DNA of 56,506 nucleotides from an uncultured Clostridia bacterium (lineage in GTDB: Bacteria > Bacillota > Clostridia > TANB77 > CAG-508), in the NCBI GenBank assembly GCA_946415375.1, contig CAMKSF010000009.1, positions 1-56,506 on the forward strand, given 5' to 3'. A program made the position numbers and the translations under genes. Below are positions 54,492-56,506 of the stretch, in pieces. How positions within the stretch are numbered: the stretch's first letter is position 1; every line of letters starts with the position of its first letter. The notes beneath the pieces are model-generated. The model was not told where the DNA came from and did not search any database. It worked only from the letters and a program-made list of their open reading frames with translations.

Positions 54492-54806
54492 ATGAAAAAG
54501 TTATATACAAAATGTCCTGTTGAATATACAGTTAGCATTATTTCAGATAAGTGGAAAGTTTTGATAATTAGAGAACTATTAGAAAAAGAAAAAAGATATA
54601 GTGAACTTATGAAAAGTGTTGTAGGAATTTCTGATAAAGTTCTAGCAAAGAATTTAAGAGAATTAGAACAAGATGGAATTATAAATAGAAAAGTATATGC
54701 AGTTGTTCCACCAAAAGTTGAGTATTCTTTAACAGAAAAAGGACAAGAATTAAAACAAATATTAAAAGAGATGGAAAAGTTCGGCTTAAAATATAGGGAG
54801 GAATAA
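54492..54806 (+). CDS. HxlR-family transcription regulator
   Basis: A 104-residue winged-helix regulator. N-terminal MKKLYTKCPVEYTVSII with the family Cys at position 8, then KWKVLIIRELLEKEKRYSEL, ISDKVLAKNLRELEQDG and the wing VPPKVEYSLTEKG. Cys8 is often a sensor of electrophiles or oxidants (YodB type). The start at 54492 follows GGGGGA; the ATG at 54477 overlaps it. It is translated just before two radical SAM genes, the next starting 2 bases after its stop, and probably controls them and the MBL-like gene. Confidence 0.92.
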   Translation: MKKLYTKCPVEYTVSIISDKWKVLIIRELLEKEKRYSELMKSVVGISDKVLAKNLRELEQDGIINRKVYAVVPPKVEYSLTEKGQELKQILKEMEKFGLKYREE

Positions 54807-54808
54807 TA

Positions 54809-55477
54809 ATGTCAGTAAAATGTATAAAAGATTATATAAAAAATATAAATATTGTCATTGGTTGTAATATAGGCTGTTCTTATTGTTATGCAAGAATGAA
54901 TAATAATAGATTCCATACAATAGATAATTTTAATAATCCAGTATTTTTTGAAAATAAATTAAAAATGCTTGACAATAAAAGGCATATTGCTTATTTACTA
55001 ACTGGGCAAAGTGATTTATCAGGTTGGAATGAAGAATGGAAAGATAAAGTTTTTTCTAAAATGAAAGAAAATAAAGATACACAATATATATTTTTAACTA
55101 AAAGACCTGAAAATATTAACTTAAAAGAAACTCCTGATAATGGTTGGTTTGGTGTAACTGTTACTTCTTCAAAAGAAAAAACAAGAATTGATTATTTAAG
55201 AAATAATATTAAAGCAAAACATTATCATATTACTTTTGAGCCAATGTTTGATGATGTAGGAAAATTAGATTTAACTAATATTTCTTGGGTTGTAATAGGA
55301 ACTGAAACAGGAAATAGAAAAGGCAAAATATCATCAAAAAGAGAATGGGTATTTAATATTTATAATCAAGCAAAAGAGAAAAATATACCAGTATTTATGA
55401 AAGAAGATTTATTAGGTATTTTAGATGAAGATGAATTTGTGCAAGAATTTCCTAAAGAGTTTGGAGGAATAAAATGA
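54809..55477 (+). CDS. Radical SAM protein, DUF5131 type
   Basis: A 222-residue radical SAM protein with the iron-sulfur motif C19, C23 and C26 (GCNIGCSYCYAR). YLLTGQSDLSGWNEEW, YIFLTKRPENI, GWFGVTVTS and HITFEPMF are typical of the DUF5131 (phage Gp37/Gp68-like) group, often found on mobile elements. The reaction is unknown. It overlaps the next radical SAM gene by 4 bases (ATGA), so the two are made in equal amounts and may work together. Confidence 0.88.
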   Translation: MSVKCIKDYIKNINIVIGCNIGCSYCYARMNNNRFHTIDNFNNPVFFENKLKMLDNKRHIAYLLTGQSDLSGWNEEWKDKVFSKMKENKDTQYIFLTKRPENINLKETPDNGWFGVTVTSSKEKTRIDYLRNNIKAKHYHITFEPMFDDVGKLDLTNISWVVIGTETGNRKGKISSKREWVFNIYNQAKEKNIPVFMKEDLLGILDEDEFVQEFPKEFGGIK

Positions 55478-56367
55478 TAGATTTAAAAAAAGTTGTAATT
55501 AAAGAAAAGAAAGTAGATACAGTTTTAACAAAATCAAATTTGCCTATTGCAGGTTATTCAATAAATCCTTATGTGGGTTGTCCTTTTGGTTGTGAATATT
55601 GTTATGCTACATTTATGAAAAGATTTACAAGACATACAGAAGATTGGGGAATGTTTTTAGATGTAAAAATGTGGGATAAAATAAAAAATTCTGAAAAATA
55701 TAAAGGCAAAACAATGATAGTTGGTTCTGTAACAGATGGCTATAACTATTTTGAAGCCAAATATAAAAGAACAAGAGCATTTTTAGAAGAAATGCAAGGA
55801 AGTGGAATTAACTTAATTATAACAACTAAATCAAATCTAGTTACAAGAGATATTGATTTGATAAAAACATATCCCAACCCATTAGTTGCTTGGTCAATAA
55901 ATACACTAGATGAAGAATTTAAGAAAGATATGGATTCAGCACCAACGATAAAATCAAGAATTGAAGCAATGAAACAAGTACACGAGGCAGGAATAAGAAC
56001 AACTTGCTTTATATCTCCAATATTTCCTGGTATTACTAATGTATTTCCAATTATTGAAGAAATAAAAGATTTTTGCGATTATATATGGCTTGAAAATTTG
56101 AATTTAAGAGGAACATTTAAACCTACTATAATAAATTATATAAATGAAAAATATCCTGAATTAAACGATTTATATAATAAGATTTATATTAAAAAAGATA
56201 TGTTTTATTGGGAAGAATTAGATAAAAAGGTACAAGAATATGCAGATAAAAATGGATTTATGTATGTTATAGATGAAGAACCATTTTTGAAAAACCCTAC
56301 TGGAAAACCTATTATAATAAACTATTTTTACCACGAAAAAATTAGACAATCATCAAAAAACAAGTAG
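55474..56367 (+). CDS. Radical SAM protein, SplB-like
   Basis: A 297-residue radical SAM protein resembling the spore photoproduct lyase/SplB-like group. Iron-sulfur motif C36, C40 and C43 (VGCPFGCEYCYATFMKRF), then DVKMWDKIKNS, VGSVTDGYNYFEAKYKRTRA, ITTKSNLVTRDIDLI and ISPIFPGITNV. The DNA-repair role of SplB is not proven for this group. Paired with the DUF5131 protein through an ATGA overlap and led by HxlR. The pair may repair or modify a nucleic acid after chemical stress (inference). Confidence 0.88.
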   Translation: MIDLKKVVIKEKKVDTVLTKSNLPIAGYSINPYVGCPFGCEYCYATFMKRFTRHTEDWGMFLDVKMWDKIKNSEKYKGKTMIVGSVTDGYNYFEAKYKRTRAFLEEMQGSGINLIITTKSNLVTRDIDLIKTYPNPLVAWSINTLDEEFKKDMDSAPTIKSRIEAMKQVHEAGIRTTCFISPIFPGITNVFPIIEEIKDFCDYIWLENLNLRGTFKPTIINYINEKYPELNDLYNKIYIKKDMFYWEELDKKVQEYADKNGFMYVIDEEPFLKNPTGKPIIINYFYHEKIRQSSKNK

Positions 56368-56373
56368 AAAGAT

Positions 56374-56383
56374 AAATTACAAT
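56374..56383 (+). repeat. AAATTACAAT motif, copy 4
   Basis: Six bases after the radical SAM stop; in this copy the wider ATAAATTACAATTTAT is a 7-bp inverted repeat. Confidence 0.5.
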
Positions 56384-56463
56384 TTATAAAGATGAGTAGA
56401 ATATTTTGGATATTATGCGCAAGTAAAATTTGATTTTTACACATTTTACTTTTTAATTAAGTA

Positions 56464-56493
56464 ATGATATATTGTATATGTAAAATATATCAT
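56464..56493. repeat. 10-bp inverted repeat near the window end
   Basis: ATGATATATT (56464-56473) is the exact reverse complement of AATATATCAT (56484-56493). No gene starts before the window ends; it may be an operator or terminator. Confidence 0.4.
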
Positions 56494-56506
56494 AGGTAGA
56501 TAAAAA

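Noticed and set aside
46682..56383. Classical integron with gene cassettes
   Set aside because: The recombinase has an N-terminal arm-binding domain and TnpV beside it, unlike IntI, and the recurring decamer lacks the attC structure. Cassette-like joints remain only a hypothesis.
1..56506. tRNA or rRNA genes
   Set aside because: No cloverleaf ends or GGTTCGAATC-type T arms were noticed; only RNase P RNA was found.

Overview
This window is about 70% A+T chromosomal DNA from a spore-forming, low-GC Firmicute, most likely class Clostridia and probably an uncultured gut lineage. The evidence is the rpoB-rpoC block, sporulation genes (yabP, yabQ, a spoIVB-type protease, a BofC-like protein), strong AGGAGG ribosome sites, single-chain glycyl-tRNA synthetase, a class A RNase P RNA and near-exclusive AT-rich codons. 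The rank below class is inference.

Layout. 1-7 kb: 3' part of rpoB (cut by the window edge), two tandem paralogous small genes of unknown function, and rpoC. 7-16 kb: a 43-residue minus-strand small gene, galE, a glycosyltransferase, divergent secD/secF, greA, an unknown gene followed by yabP-yabQ-divIC, then glyS. 16-19.3 kb (minus strand): a GH57 glucan enzyme and a DUF4912 protein separated by a perfect 29-bp inverted repeat, plus a DUF2508-like gene. 19.4-26.2 kb: a secreted dockerin-bearing glucosaminidase, a membrane-anchored cadherin-like protein, mreB, spoIVB and ychF. 26.3-35.8 kb: a complete type IV pilus operon (PilM-PilN fusion, PilO, PilP-like, pilin, prepilin peptidase, two pseudopilins of which one is frameshifted, PilB, PilT, PilC). 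36-46.5 kb: ROK kinase, a small gene, RNase P RNA, an SH3/NlpC-P60 wall hydrolase, comEC, hicAB, a BofC-like gene, two micro-genes and secA. 46.5 kb to the end: an integrated mobile element that starts right after secA with a tyrosine recombinase and TnpV. Its cargo includes membrane proteins, an SGNH hydrolase, two metallo-beta-lactamase-fold proteins, an AbrB-acyltransferase pair and an HxlR/two-radical-SAM operon. Its right end is not in the window.

How the parts fit. Wall growth and remodelling (mreB, glucosaminidase, NlpC/P60 protein) and the pilus operon may share control: tandem TGTWAH-N5 repeats matching the WalR consensus lie upstream of mreB (four copies) and of the pilus operon (three copies, opposite strand), with a weaker pair at the NlpC/P60 gene. 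The pilus plus ComEC would give a DNA-uptake route in a spore former.

The most unusual points are: (1) a duplicated family of small proteins with basic tails between rpoB and rpoC, next to an RpoB with a long acidic tail; (2) the WalR-like repeats at the pilus promoter; (3) a GCAA-capped 12-bp hairpin that separates a strong Shine-Dalgarno from the start codon of the NlpC/P60 gene; (4) an array of putative recombinase arm sites after secA; (5) a short motif recurring just after the stop codons of four cargo genes. All calls come from reading the sequence; no database search was run.
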